Source of the DNA: Streptomyces sp. NBC_00442
GTDB taxonomy: Bacteria > Actinomycetota > Actinomycetes > Streptomycetales > Streptomycetaceae
Direction of reading: 5' to 3'
NCBI RefSeq assembly: GCF_036014195.1
Contig: NZ_CP107918.1
Coordinates: forward strand, 372,001 to 436,000
DNA: 64,000 bases
The position numbers were made by a program, and so were the translations under genes. Below the pieces are notes generated by a model. It searched no databases, was not told the origin of the DNA, and was given only the letters and a program-made list of their open reading frames with translations. Positions 1-8,008 of the stretch are shown in pieces (within the stretch, counting starts at the first letter, position 1; each line of letters begins with the position of its first letter).

Positions 1-266
1 TCGATCTGGGAGGGGCCGAGATCGAGGGTGGTCAGAGCCTGCAGGAAGGGCAGCGTCTCGGTGACCGAGAGCTCCTCCCCGGCTATCTGCCGGGCGAATC
101 GGTGGGTCTTGAGGAGGCTGACCACCGACTTGTTCACCAAGGAGCGGCTGTGCAGCAGGATCGTGACGTCCCGCTCCCGGTGCAGCTTCCCGATGATGGG
201 GATCATCGACTCCGCGATTTCCTCGCGGTTCTTCCAGTTGGTGAACGAGTCGTCATTGACAGTCAC
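1..266 (-). CDS. gap: Glyceraldehyde-3-phosphate dehydrogenase, N-terminal part
   Basis: Only the first 88 or so codons lie inside the window; the gene runs off the left edge. The start is GTG, because the nearby ATG is followed after two codons by a stop. The N-terminus reads VTVNDDSFTNWKNREEIAES and continues with segments such as LHSRSLVNKSVV and FARQIAGEELSVTETLPFLQAL. I recognise this as the long (about 480 residue) actinomycete form of glyceraldehyde-3-phosphate dehydrogenase, which has an extra N-terminal region before the NAD-binding fold. It would interconvert glyceraldehyde-3-phosphate and 1,3-bisphosphoglycerate in the cytoplasm. The catalytic cysteine lies outside the window, so function rests on the N-terminal match. 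No strong ribosome site is visible. Confidence 0.8.
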   Translation of the reverse strand, partial: MTVNDDSFTNWKNREEIAESMIPIIGKLHRERDVTILLHSRSLVNKSVVSLLKTHRFARQIAGEELSVTETLPFLQALTTLDLGPSQI

Positions 267-364
267 GGGTTCATCTTTCGAGCTAGGCGGCGCTCATATG
301 CTAACCCCCTCGACTTTTGATCGTTCATCCGGTGCCCCTTGAAGGAAACGGCTGGTGGGAGGGT

Positions 365-406
365 GGGACCCGGTCGCAGCGACGGGCCGCGCGGCGACCG
401 GGTCCC
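365..406. terminator. Hairpin terminator between the lectin gene and gap
   Basis: A perfect 13-bp inverted repeat (GGGACCCGGTCGC at 365-377 and its complement at 394-406) with a 16-base loop lies just past the stop codon of the minus-strand gene ending at 413. Position and symmetry suit a factor-independent-type terminator; there is no T run, as is usual in Streptomyces. Confidence 0.7.
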
Positions 407-412
407 GGCGTC

Positions 413-2620
413 TCAGCCGATGGTCCAGCGCTGCAGCGCGGAGCCCGTGTCGGGCTGCTGGGTGACCAGTGCCCCGTCGGCCGTGGATGCGGTGGTGAGG
501 AGCAGTCCCCCGGTCTTGGAGGCGAGCGTGTAGCGGCCGTCGGCCGTGGCGGTGACCGTCCAGTGCTGGTTGGCGCCGCCGGTGCAGGCCCACTGGATCA
601 CCTTGGCTCCGGCCGCGTGGGAACTCGCTGTCACGTCGGCGCACAGCTTCGACTCGGCGTTGACGATCTGGTAGCTGCCGTCGGGCTGCCGGGTGAAGAC
701 CCAGTTCTGGTTCGCTCCCGCGTTGGGGCTCCAGGTGATGAGCTGCGTCCCCTGCTCCGTCGAGTGCCCCGGGTCGTCGAGGGACGCGTCCGACGCCGAG
801 AGGGTGTGGGTGCCGTCGAGGGATCCGCCGCTGGCGGCTCCGGTGGCGGTCAGGGCCAGCGTCTGTTCGGCGGCGGTGCGCGATCCGCCGACCGAGCCGC
901 CCGTGGTGTCGCTCCAGCTCCGGGTGGGCGTGGTCTCGGCGAGCCGGCCGGACTTGGCGGACAGGCCGAGCACGAGCCCGCTGTAGCGGTTCACCAGCCG
1001 GTAGGAGCCGGTGGCGGCGACGGGCACGACGAACCACTGCTGACCGACGGTGGGACCGCCTGCCCCGGCGGCGGCGAGCGCCGGCTGGGCTCCCCAGGCG
1101 CGCCCGGCCTTGGAGGTGGCGGGGACTCCGAGGAGCTTGCCGCTCGACGCGGCGGCGACGCGGTACGAGCCGTCGCCGTTCGCGGCGAACGTCCAGGCCT
1201 CCGCGGCGGACCCGGCGGGGGCCGCGAGGGAGGTGACCGACGTGCCGTCGGCGGCCTGGGCCAGGACCCGGCCGTCACCGCTGCCGATGCGGTAGCTCTT
1301 GGTCACGTCGACCGGAGGCGCTGCGGGCGCCGATGAGCCCACCGTGATGTCCACGTATTCGCCGTCGGCACCGCCCTGGCACTCGATGGAGCAGTACGAC
1401 CGGAAGGTCTTGCCGACGATCGCGGAGTTGGTGCGGTTGGCGCCGTCGAGGAACCAGCGGTACCAGGAGTTGTTGGTGTAGCCGCCGGTGTCACCCAGCA
1501 GACGCCACTTCTGGCTCGCGAGGTCGTCGGTGGCGTAGATGCGCTGCGGCGCCGTCCCGTTCACCGCCTCGGGCTCGCCGATGTAGAGGCCCAAGTACGC
1601 GTCATAGGTGATGTTCATGACGAACAGCGGTGATTTGGTGGGCAGTTGACCCGCCGCGATCTGCTGCGCCACCGTGCCCGCGTGGGCCGGGCTGTAGTCG
1701 CCGGCGACCGGGGTGTACCCCGTGGAACTGGAGGCGTCGACCGGCACCATGTTGCTTTCGAGGCCGCCCACGCCCGGCTGCGACCAGTGCCCGTCGTACC
1801 ACTTCTGCCAGGAGCCGCTCGCCATCTTCGAGGAGATCGGCGCGCGGGCGACGTGCGCCAGGCTGTCCTCCCAGTTCCCGCCCTTCGCGACGATGCGGGA
1901 GCCGTAGTAGACGTAGAAGTAGCCCGACTTGGTGTCGACGAAGAGCCGCTGGTCGCCGTCGCCGTAGGAGTACGTCTCGTGCGGGAACTGCGTGGTGTCG
2001 CCGCGCTTGGTGCTGTACGGCGAGGTGATGGCGTGGTCCTTGATGGTCCAGGTGCGGCCCTGGTCCTTGGAGACCGCGTAGTCGATCGCGTCGAAGTGGA
2101 TGCCGTCGGAGAACGGCGCCGGGGTGAACTCATTGTGGACGAGCCCGTACCAGTCGCCGGTGTCCGGGTCGACCCACACGCCGGAGAGGTCGCAGTAGTT
2201 CTTCTGCGAGTAGCCCGCGTTGCCGACGGCGTAGCTCGCCCCGACACCGGTGGGGCTGTTGTTGCAGCGCCAGGTCGTGTCGTTGTTCTTGTCGGCGGAG
2301 TTGGCGGGGTTCACCGCGTCGCTGATCGCGCTCGACCGGGAGGCGCTGTCCATGTCGGTGCCGGTGAAGAAGTCCCAGTAACGGGGGTCCTTGGCCCCGT
2401 ACAGGGCGGCCGACTGCTGGAAGTAGAAGGTGCCGTCCTTGTCGATGTACGTCGAGGCGGGCGTGTCCGTCGGGTGCGCGTACGGCACGGGCGAGCCGAC
2501 GCCGATGGTGTAGGTCGCGTCGCGGGGCGCGGCCGACGCGGGCGGTGCCACCGCGGCGGCCAATGCCAGAGCCGCGGCGCCGACGGCCGCGGCGACTGCT
2601 CTGAAGGTGGGGGATGACAC
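413..2620 (-). CDS. Secreted propeller-like protein with C-terminal ricin-type lectin domain
   Basis: The 735-residue product starts with GTG preceded by AAGGAG at good spacing. Residues 1-30 form a Sec signal peptide ending in ASA. Residues about 31-436 are rich in aromatic residues and contain an Asp-box-like motif (SKDQGRTW), which suggests a sialidase-like or five-bladed propeller catalytic fold. From about residue 437 to the end the sequence carries QxW motifs (NQNW, NQHW, LQRW), the mark of beta-trefoil ricin B/CBM13 carbohydrate-binding repeats. It is probably an exported polysaccharide-active enzyme or binding protein. I cannot name the glycoside hydrolase family or catalytic residues. 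It is transcribed alone, with a hairpin after the stop and a 520-base upstream region. Confidence 0.75.
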   Translation of the reverse strand: MSSPTFRAVAAAVGAAALALAAAVAPPASAAPRDATYTIGVGSPVPYAHPTDTPASTYIDKDGTFYFQQSAALYGAKDPRYWDFFTGTDMDSASRSSAISDAVNPANSADKNNDTTWRCNNSPTGVGASYAVGNAGYSQKNYCDLSGVWVDPDTGDWYGLVHNEFTPAPFSDGIHFDAIDYAVSKDQGRTWTIKDHAITSPYSTKRGDTTQFPHETYSYGDGDQRLFVDTKSGYFYVYYGSRIVAKGGNWEDSLAHVARAPISSKMASGSWQKWYDGHWSQPGVGGLESNMVPVDASSSTGYTPVAGDYSPAHAGTVAQQIAAGQLPTKSPLFVMNITYDAYLGLYIGEPEAVNGTAPQRIYATDDLASQKWRLLGDTGGYTNNSWYRWFLDGANRTNSAIVGKTFRSYCSIECQGGADGEYVDITVGSSAPAAPPVDVTKSYRIGSGDGRVLAQAADGTSVTSLAAPAGSAAEAWTFAANGDGSYRVAAASSGKLLGVPATSKAGRAWGAQPALAAAGAGGPTVGQQWFVVPVAATGSYRLVNRYSGLVLGLSAKSGRLAETTPTRSWSDTTGGSVGGSRTAAEQTLALTATGAASGGSLDGTHTLSASDASLDDPGHSTEQGTQLITWSPNAGANQNWVFTRQPDGSYQIVNAESKLCADVTASSHAAGAKVIQWACTGGANQHWTVTATADGRYTLASKTGGLLLTTASTADGALVTQQPDTGSALQRWTIG

Positions 2621-3143
2621 GGGCGCTCCTTCTGTGACGGCCCACGGATGTGGGGGCGGGGAACGGCGCTCGCCGGCGACAGGGCCGCCCGCGTGCTGGG
2701 CAGTCTGTGCACCGCCGTGGCCGCCGTCCACGGACATCCGTCGGCCGGGCTTGGACTTTTGTCGCCTCGGCGCGGCGCCGCCGTGCCGTCCTGCGCGCCG
2801 CGCGAAGCGGCCCCGCGCGAAGCGGCCCCGCGCGCAGGAGGGGTCGCACGGCCCGCCGCGGCGAATGCGCCGAATACGTACGCAGTCGAGCCACGCGGCG
2901 GAATGTGTGGCCGAAAACCGACTCGAAGCCAATGGATTCATGAGCATCGCTCACCCCTGCCCGACTTACCAAAGCGCACGGAACCAGATATTCCGGGCGA
3001 CGAGTTTCGATGGGCCTAAAGGATGAGTAAGGTGTGGGTCGCTGTCGGTGAACCTGCGTACGAGCTCGGGCTCCGGCTGAATTCCGCATGGCTGGGATTC
3101 GTAGGGCGCGGGGTGTCGTCCGCGGGGACACAGGGAGAGGATC
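2621..3143. other. Non-coding region between divergent genes, with a 15-bp tandem duplication
   Basis: This 523-base stretch separates the lectin gene (leftward) from the gene at 3144 (rightward) and must hold both promoters. No convincing gene is visible. An exact 15-bp unit, GCGCGAAGCGGCCCC, is repeated twice in tandem at 2800-2829. I could not assign clear -35/-10 boxes. Confidence 0.5.
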
Positions 3144-4100
3144 GTGGCTGCCGGCTCGTTCGAGGGACACTACGTGTGGCATCCGGCGGCCGACGATCGC
3201 GAGCTGGCACGGGCGTGCACCGATGTGCGGGCCGGGCGCTACCTGGGCGCCCACAACGTTCTCCAAGAGACGCGCGGGGACTACGAGTTGAGGGCCCATC
3301 GCTCCCTGGTGCTCGCCTCGGAGGCGGCCGACTCGGACCTCGCGGAGCGCTGGCTGGCCGAGGAACCCGGCCCGGAGGCGGCCCTGTTGGCGGCGCGCGT
3401 GGCGATGATCCGCGCGCTGCGCACGGCCGACGCCGGTGACGCACGCTCCGACACGCTGCTGCGCATAGCGCAGGCGGCCTGTGTGCGGGCGGCCCGGCTG
3501 CTGCCGAACGATCCCACGCCGTGGGCCGCCCAACTGGCCCTGGCCCGCATCGACGGGCCCCGGGACGCGGCGCCCAGGGGGCTGCTGACCGCGCCGGCCG
3601 GGCCCTGGCAGATGTTCGCCCACGTGCTGCGGCTCGACCCCTGGCACCGCGAGGCCCACCACCGCTTCCTGGCCTGCTTCTTCACCCGCCACGGCGGCTC
3701 GGCGAGCGCCCGGTGGGACGTCGCCTCCTTCCTCAGTCACCGCGCGCCCGGCACCTCGGCGCTGCGCCTGCTCCCGCTGGTCGCGCTGGTCGAGGACTAC
3801 GACCCCAACGCGCTGTTGGCGAACGAGACCTGGCAGCAGCCGCAATGGGCGACGACGGCCCTGGGTATTTACCACAACTGGTTTCCCCAGGCGGCGAGTT
3901 ATCGCTTCACACCCGTCCTCGACCTGGCGTATCTGGCGCACGCGCTGTTCATGGCGAAGCGCGAATTCGAGGCGCGTGAAGTCCTCACGGCCATGGGGCC
4001 CTACGCCTCGCGCATGCCCTGGAGCATGTTCGGCGATCCCGGGGAGCAGCTGACCCGGGCCAGGAAGTCCTGTGGCCTCCCGACCCCCGCGCCGACCTGA
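3144..4100 (+). CDS. Conserved hypothetical protein, helical TPR-like
   Basis: The 318-residue product starts with GTG at 3144, with GGGAGAGG just upstream. It has no signal peptide or membrane segment. The sequence is alanine- and leucine-rich with repeated helical stretches (for example EAALLAARVAMIRAL, ACVRAARLLPNDPTPWAAQLAL, AYLAHALFMAKREFEAREVL), like a tetratricopeptide superhelix, so a protein-binding role is likely. I do not recognise a named family. The permease gene follows 69 bases later in the same direction and may be co-transcribed. Confidence 0.7.
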   Translation: MAAGSFEGHYVWHPAADDRELARACTDVRAGRYLGAHNVLQETRGDYELRAHRSLVLASEAADSDLAERWLAEEPGPEAALLAARVAMIRALRTADAGDARSDTLLRIAQAACVRAARLLPNDPTPWAAQLALARIDGPRDAAPRGLLTAPAGPWQMFAHVLRLDPWHREAHHRFLACFFTRHGGSASARWDVASFLSHRAPGTSALRLLPLVALVEDYDPNALLANETWQQPQWATTALGIYHNWFPQAASYRFTPVLDLAYLAHALFMAKREFEAREVLTAMGPYASRMPWSMFGDPGEQLTRARKSCGLPTPAPT

Positions 4101-4169
4101 TCACGGCCGGCGCGCACGGCCCGCCCGCGAGACCACGCGTCTTTTCATCCCCGAGGAAAGGTTGCCCCT

Positions 4170-5708
4170 GTGTCCGAGCGCACGTCCCCCGCCCGCCCGT
4201 CGACCCGTCCCGTGGAACCGTCGTCCACGTTCGACGACGACGCCACGCTGCACGCGATGGGATATCCACGGAAACTCACCCGTAGATTTCACGCCTTCGA
4301 CAATTTCGCCATATCCTTCACCATCATCAACATTATCTCCGGCATCTTCTCCGCATTTGGTTTCGGAATGGGCGCGGGCGGTCCGAGGATTCTTGTCTTC
4401 GGCTGGATAGGCGTCTCGGCCATGGTTCTGTTCGTGGGCGCCGCGATGGGTGAAATCGCGTCCGCCTACCCGACGAGCGGCGCCCTGTACTTCTCCGCCG
4501 GCAAGCTCGCGAAGCGGCATCGCGGCGCCTGGTCCTGGTACACGGGGTGGTTGAACTTCGTCGGGCAGGTCGGCGGAACCGCCGCCACCAACTACGCCGC
4601 CGCCACCTTCATCCAGGCGTTCATCTCCATGCAGTGGCCCTCGTACGAGGCGACGCCGCAGCAGACGGTCGGCATCGCGACGGCGATCCTGCTCGTCCAG
4701 GCGCTCGCCAACACCTACACCGTGCAGCTCGTCGCCGTGGTGAACCGGATCTCGGTGTGGTGGCTGCTCATCGGCATGGTGGTGATCGTGGTCGCGCTGA
4801 CCGTGAAGCCCGGCTCCCACCAGCCGGTGTCGTTCGCCACGCACTTCGCCAACAGCACCGGATTCAGCAACGGCTGGTACGCCGCGATGCTCGGCCTGCT
4901 CGTCACCAGCTGGACGTTCACCGGCTTCGACGGCAGCTTCCACATGTCCGAGGAGACGGTGAAGGCCACCGTGAACACGCCCAAGGGCATCATGCGGGCC
5001 ATCCTCTACTCGGCCCTCGCCGGACTTGTCCTGATGCTGGCCCTGGTCTACTCGATCCGTGACTACGCGAGCGAGATCGCCGCGTCGGCGCCGCCGGTGC
5101 AGATCCTCATCGACGCGCTGGGCCTCGGCATGGCCAAGCTGCTCCTGCTGATCGTCATCGGCGCCATGCTGTTCTGCGGTCTGGCCAACATGACCAGCAA
5201 CACCCGCCAGATCTTCGCCTTCTCGCGCGACGGGGCGATGCCCGGGTCCCGCTGGTGGCATTCGGTGTCGCTGCGCACCCGCACGCCCGTCAAGGCCGTC
5301 TGGCTCGCCGCGGCCTGCGCCCTGGTGCTGATCATTCCGGGCTGGTGGTCGCACACGGCGTTCACCGCCATCGTCAGCGTCAACGTGGTCGGCCTGTACC
5401 TGGCGTACGGCGTGCCCATCTTCCTGCGGCTGCGCCTGAACGACTTCGAGCCCGGTCCGTGGAACCTGGGCCGCTACGGCAGGCCGGTCGCCGCGGTCGC
5501 CGTGGTGTGGATCGTGCTCAGCAGCGTCCTGTTCATGCTGCCCCAGGTCTCCCCCATCACCGCGGATTCCTTCAACTACGCGCCGATCGCGCTCGGCGCG
5601 GTCCTGCTCATCGCCACCGTCTGGTGGTTCGCCACCGCCCGCCGGCGCTTCCAGGGGCCGGTCAGCTACGGCAGCCCCGACGAGGTGGCCGCGATGGACC
5701 TCATCTAG
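4170..5708 (+). CDS. APC-superfamily amino acid permease
   Basis: The 512-residue integral membrane protein starts with GTG after GAGGAAAGG. About 12 hydrophobic segments can be traced. The N-terminal part has the APC hallmark region (FHAFDNFAISFTIINIISG, then GEIASAYPTSGALYFSAGKLA), and the middle has the GSFHMSEETVKATVNTPKGI segment typical of the amino acid/choline (GABA permease-like, BAT1-like) branch. It should import an amino acid or amine by proton symport; the substrate cannot be read from sequence. It has no catabolic gene beside it. A long hairpin follows the stop. Confidence 0.85.
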   Translation: MSERTSPARPSTRPVEPSSTFDDDATLHAMGYPRKLTRRFHAFDNFAISFTIINIISGIFSAFGFGMGAGGPRILVFGWIGVSAMVLFVGAAMGEIASAYPTSGALYFSAGKLAKRHRGAWSWYTGWLNFVGQVGGTAATNYAAATFIQAFISMQWPSYEATPQQTVGIATAILLVQALANTYTVQLVAVVNRISVWWLLIGMVVIVVALTVKPGSHQPVSFATHFANSTGFSNGWYAAMLGLLVTSWTFTGFDGSFHMSEETVKATVNTPKGIMRAILYSALAGLVLMLALVYSIRDYASEIAASAPPVQILIDALGLGMAKLLLLIVIGAMLFCGLANMTSNTRQIFAFSRDGAMPGSRWWHSVSLRTRTPVKAVWLAAACALVLIIPGWWSHTAFTAIVSVNVVGLYLAYGVPIFLRLRLNDFEPGPWNLGRYGRPVAAVAVVWIVLSSVLFMLPQVSPITADSFNYAPIALGAVLLIATVWWFATARRRFQGPVSYGSPDEVAAMDLI

Positions 5709-5757
5709 GGACGCTCGCAACCCGCTTGCAACCACCCGCGTGGTGAGGTGAGCGGGG

Positions 5758-5801
5758 CCGGTCCGCGCGGCGGCGCCCACAGGGGCCCGCGCGCGGACCG
5801 G
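5758..5801 (+). terminator. Hairpin between permease and DUF779 gene
   Basis: A perfect 12-bp inverted repeat (CCGGTCCGCGCG at 5758-5769, complement at 5790-5801) with a 20-base loop follows the permease stop. It also ends right at the ribosome site of the next gene (GGAGGAGCGAGGAG), so it may act as a terminator or as a 5' leader structure. Confidence 0.5.
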
Positions 5802-5815
5802 AGGAGCGAGGAGAG

Positions 5816-6247
5816 ATGACGCCCGCGCAGCACCCGGAGCCCGCGCAGCACCCGGAACCGGCCCGCCGGCCCGCCGCCGCCCCTGCGGCAGCACCGCACG
5901 ACGGCGCGCCCCTCGTCGAACTCACGTCGGCGGCCCACGAGTTGCTCCGCGCGCTGGCGGCGGCCCACGGGCCCCTGATGTTCCACCAGTCGGGCGGCTG
6001 CTGCGACGGGAGCGCCCCCATGTGCTATCCGGCGGGCGAGTTCCGCACCGGCGGCTCCGACATCCTGCTCGCCTCCCTCGCGGTGGCCGGCGTGGCGGAG
6101 CCCGTGCCGTTCTGGATGTCGACGAGCCAGTACGAGCTGTGGCGGCACACCCGGCTGATCGTCGACGTGGTCGAGGGCCGCGGCAGCGGGTTCTCCCTGG
6201 AAGCGCCGGAAGGGGTGCGGTTCCTCATCCGGTCGCGCCTGGTCTGA
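5816..6247 (+). CDS. DUF779 family protein
   Basis: The 143-residue product starts with ATG after a strong GAGGAG site. Its core carries the DUF779 signature MFHQSGGCCDGSAPMCY, with cysteines at 62, 63 and 70 that look like a metal or redox site. The N-terminal 30 residues are a Pro/Ala-rich extension that begins with a duplicated AQHPEP unit. In other bacteria DUF779 genes usually sit beside an aldehyde dehydrogenase gene and may help that enzyme; none is present within this window, so the partner must be elsewhere. Biochemical function is not established to my knowledge. Confidence 0.8.
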   Translation: MTPAQHPEPAQHPEPARRPAAAPAAAPHDGAPLVELTSAAHELLRALAAAHGPLMFHQSGGCCDGSAPMCYPAGEFRTGGSDILLASLAVAGVAEPVPFWMSTSQYELWRHTRLIVDVVEGRGSGFSLEAPEGVRFLIRSRLV

Positions 6248-6266
6248 ACCCGCCGCCGCTCCTTCC

Positions 6267-7838
6267 TCAGCCCCGGTCGTGCACGGCCACGATGCCGTTG
6301 AACACGCCGATGTAGGCGGTGCCGTCCGGGCCGATGGTGATCGGGGCCCAGTTGTTGTCGTAGGCGGGGCCGGTCCCGGTGAGCTTCTTCCAGCGGACGG
6401 CGCCGGTCCGGAAGTCGACGGCGGTCAGGTACCACGCGTCGATGCCGAGCGCGTTCGGCTCCTTCTCGTAGAAGTACACGAGCCCGTTGGCGGTGGACAG
6501 CTTCGGCACCACGGAGGGCGAACGCACCGCGCTCTGCCACACCGTGTCGCAGCCGCTGCCGTCCGCGCGCACGTCGATCCGGGTGGCGCCGCCGACCACA
6601 CTGCGGCCGAAGGTGAGCGACGTGAGATTCTCGTAGCCGTAGTTGTTCTCGACGACGAGGCTGTTGCCCCAGCTGATCAGGGAGTTGTCGGTGGTCGACT
6701 GCCCGGATCCGAACACCGGGATCCGGCACACCTCGCGCCGCCCGTCCGGCACATCGTTGCCGCGGCGGTAGACGACGACGTTCATGCGGTCGTCGGCGTT
6801 GTCGGTGATCGCCACATAGCCGTCGCCGAACAGGTCGGGGGTGGTGCCCGAACCCTGGTTCACGGAGCCGGGCTTGGTGCCGGTCCCCCGGTCGTAGGTC
6901 TGGCGCCACTGCACGACGGGCGTACCGTCGGCGGCGGCCCGGAAGCTGTAGAGGGCGTGGTCCGAGACGATGGACACGCCGTCCTCGGCCACCGAGAAGG
7001 AGTTCTGGATCTCCTCGCCGGCCAGTTGGACGGAGTGGACGGCCCCGGTCGCCGGGTCGACGGTGCCGACGCGGCCGAGCCGGGTCACCCACCAGACGCG
7101 CCCCTGCCAGTCGGGCATCACCGAGGTCACCGGGTCGCAGGTGCCGCTGGGGAAGAGGTTGGTCCAGCTGACGCAGTCGTGCGGGACAACGCCGGTGAGG
7201 TCCCAGTCGTCGTCCACGGCGAAGGACCAACTGCCGTCCGCCGCTTGGTGGTGGGCGATGCGCAGGATGTGGTGGCGGGAGTCGGCGAGGACCACCCGGT
7301 CCTGGTTGTCGAGGTAGAAGTAGGCGCCGCCCGAGGTGTCCTTGAAGATCTTCTCGAAGTCGAGCCGGGTGATCGCCTCGACGGTGGAGGAGCGCTGCGG
7401 CAGCTGGTACTCGGCGAGGGTGGCCAGGCTGTGCGGATCCAGGAGCTTCAGCTTGAAGCCCTGGAAGGTGCCGCACACGGTGAGGAGGCGGCCCGCCGCG
7501 TCGAAGGTGGCGGTCGCGCACTCGCCCCCCAGCGGTGCGATCTGCTCGCTGGTGACCTGCGGGTCACGGCCCAGCGGCCCGGAGTAGGGGTGGGTGCCGC
7601 TCCCCCAGGAGTCGCCGTGCATGCCGTTGCGGCCGTTCGCCGCCATGAACGGGTTCTGTGCCGGGGCCGGAGCGGGGACGGGCTGCGCGGTCGCGGGGGC
7701 GCCCTCGTACTGGCTGACGAGACGGTGGCCGGGGGCCTTCGGTATCTCGGCGGCCCGGACGCCGGCCGGGCCCACGAGGGTGCTCGCGGTGACGGCGAGC
7801 GTGAGGGCCAGTGCGCGGGCGAGCGCTCTGCGGGACAT
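6267..7838 (-). CDS. Secreted beta-propeller protein (PQQ-like repeats)
   Basis: The 523-residue product begins with ATG after AAGGAG. Residues 1-29 form a Sec signal peptide ending in VRA-A. The rest has repeated beta-rich units with Trp/Gly/Asp motifs (for example GAVRWKKLTGTGPAYDNNW and GPDGTAYIGVFNGIVAVHD at the end), as in quinoprotein-like propellers. No catalytic residues could be assigned, so it may be a secreted structural or binding propeller. It is transcribed alone. An 11-bp-spaced pair of TTCATG elements lies about 95 bases upstream of the start. Confidence 0.75.
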   Translation of the reverse strand: MSRRALARALALTLAVTASTLVGPAGVRAAEIPKAPGHRLVSQYEGAPATAQPVPAPAPAQNPFMAANGRNGMHGDSWGSGTHPYSGPLGRDPQVTSEQIAPLGGECATATFDAAGRLLTVCGTFQGFKLKLLDPHSLATLAEYQLPQRSSTVEAITRLDFEKIFKDTSGGAYFYLDNQDRVVLADSRHHILRIAHHQAADGSWSFAVDDDWDLTGVVPHDCVSWTNLFPSGTCDPVTSVMPDWQGRVWWVTRLGRVGTVDPATGAVHSVQLAGEEIQNSFSVAEDGVSIVSDHALYSFRAAADGTPVVQWRQTYDRGTGTKPGSVNQGSGTTPDLFGDGYVAITDNADDRMNVVVYRRGNDVPDGRREVCRIPVFGSGQSTTDNSLISWGNSLVVENNYGYENLTSLTFGRSVVGGATRIDVRADGSGCDTVWQSAVRSPSVVPKLSTANGLVYFYEKEPNALGIDAWYLTAVDFRTGAVRWKKLTGTGPAYDNNWAPITIGPDGTAYIGVFNGIVAVHDRG

Positions 7839-7930
7839 GCGGCTCCTTGGGGTGCGTACCTACGACAGTTGTCGCGCCGCACCGGACGTTAGGGCCGGCC
7901 GCTTGAAGTGTCCATGGAAGATGAGGCTGT

Positions 7931-7952
7931 TTCATGTTTGCTTCATGCGGGC
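7931..7952. promoter_or_regulatory. 11-bp direct repeat upstream of the secreted propeller gene (PHO-box-like)
   Basis: TTCATG occurs at 7931 and again at 7942, an 11-bp period, within TTCATGTTTGC and TTCATGCGGGC. Streptomyces PhoP boxes are 11-bp direct repeats with a conserved TTCA, so this is a weak candidate site for PhoP or another OmpR-type regulator. The match to the rest of the consensus is poor. Confidence 0.3.
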
Positions 7953-8008
7953 GCAACACAAGCCCGCGGAAGCCCTGTTGGAGACACCGGCCGGGCCGTG
8001 CCTGGCCT

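Noticed and set aside
317..1336. Long rightward open frame opposite the lectin gene
   Set aside because: It is the antisense of a clearly coding gene, reads as Gly/Arg/Ala-rich noise and has no ribosome site. Similar antisense frames throughout the window come from the high GC content.
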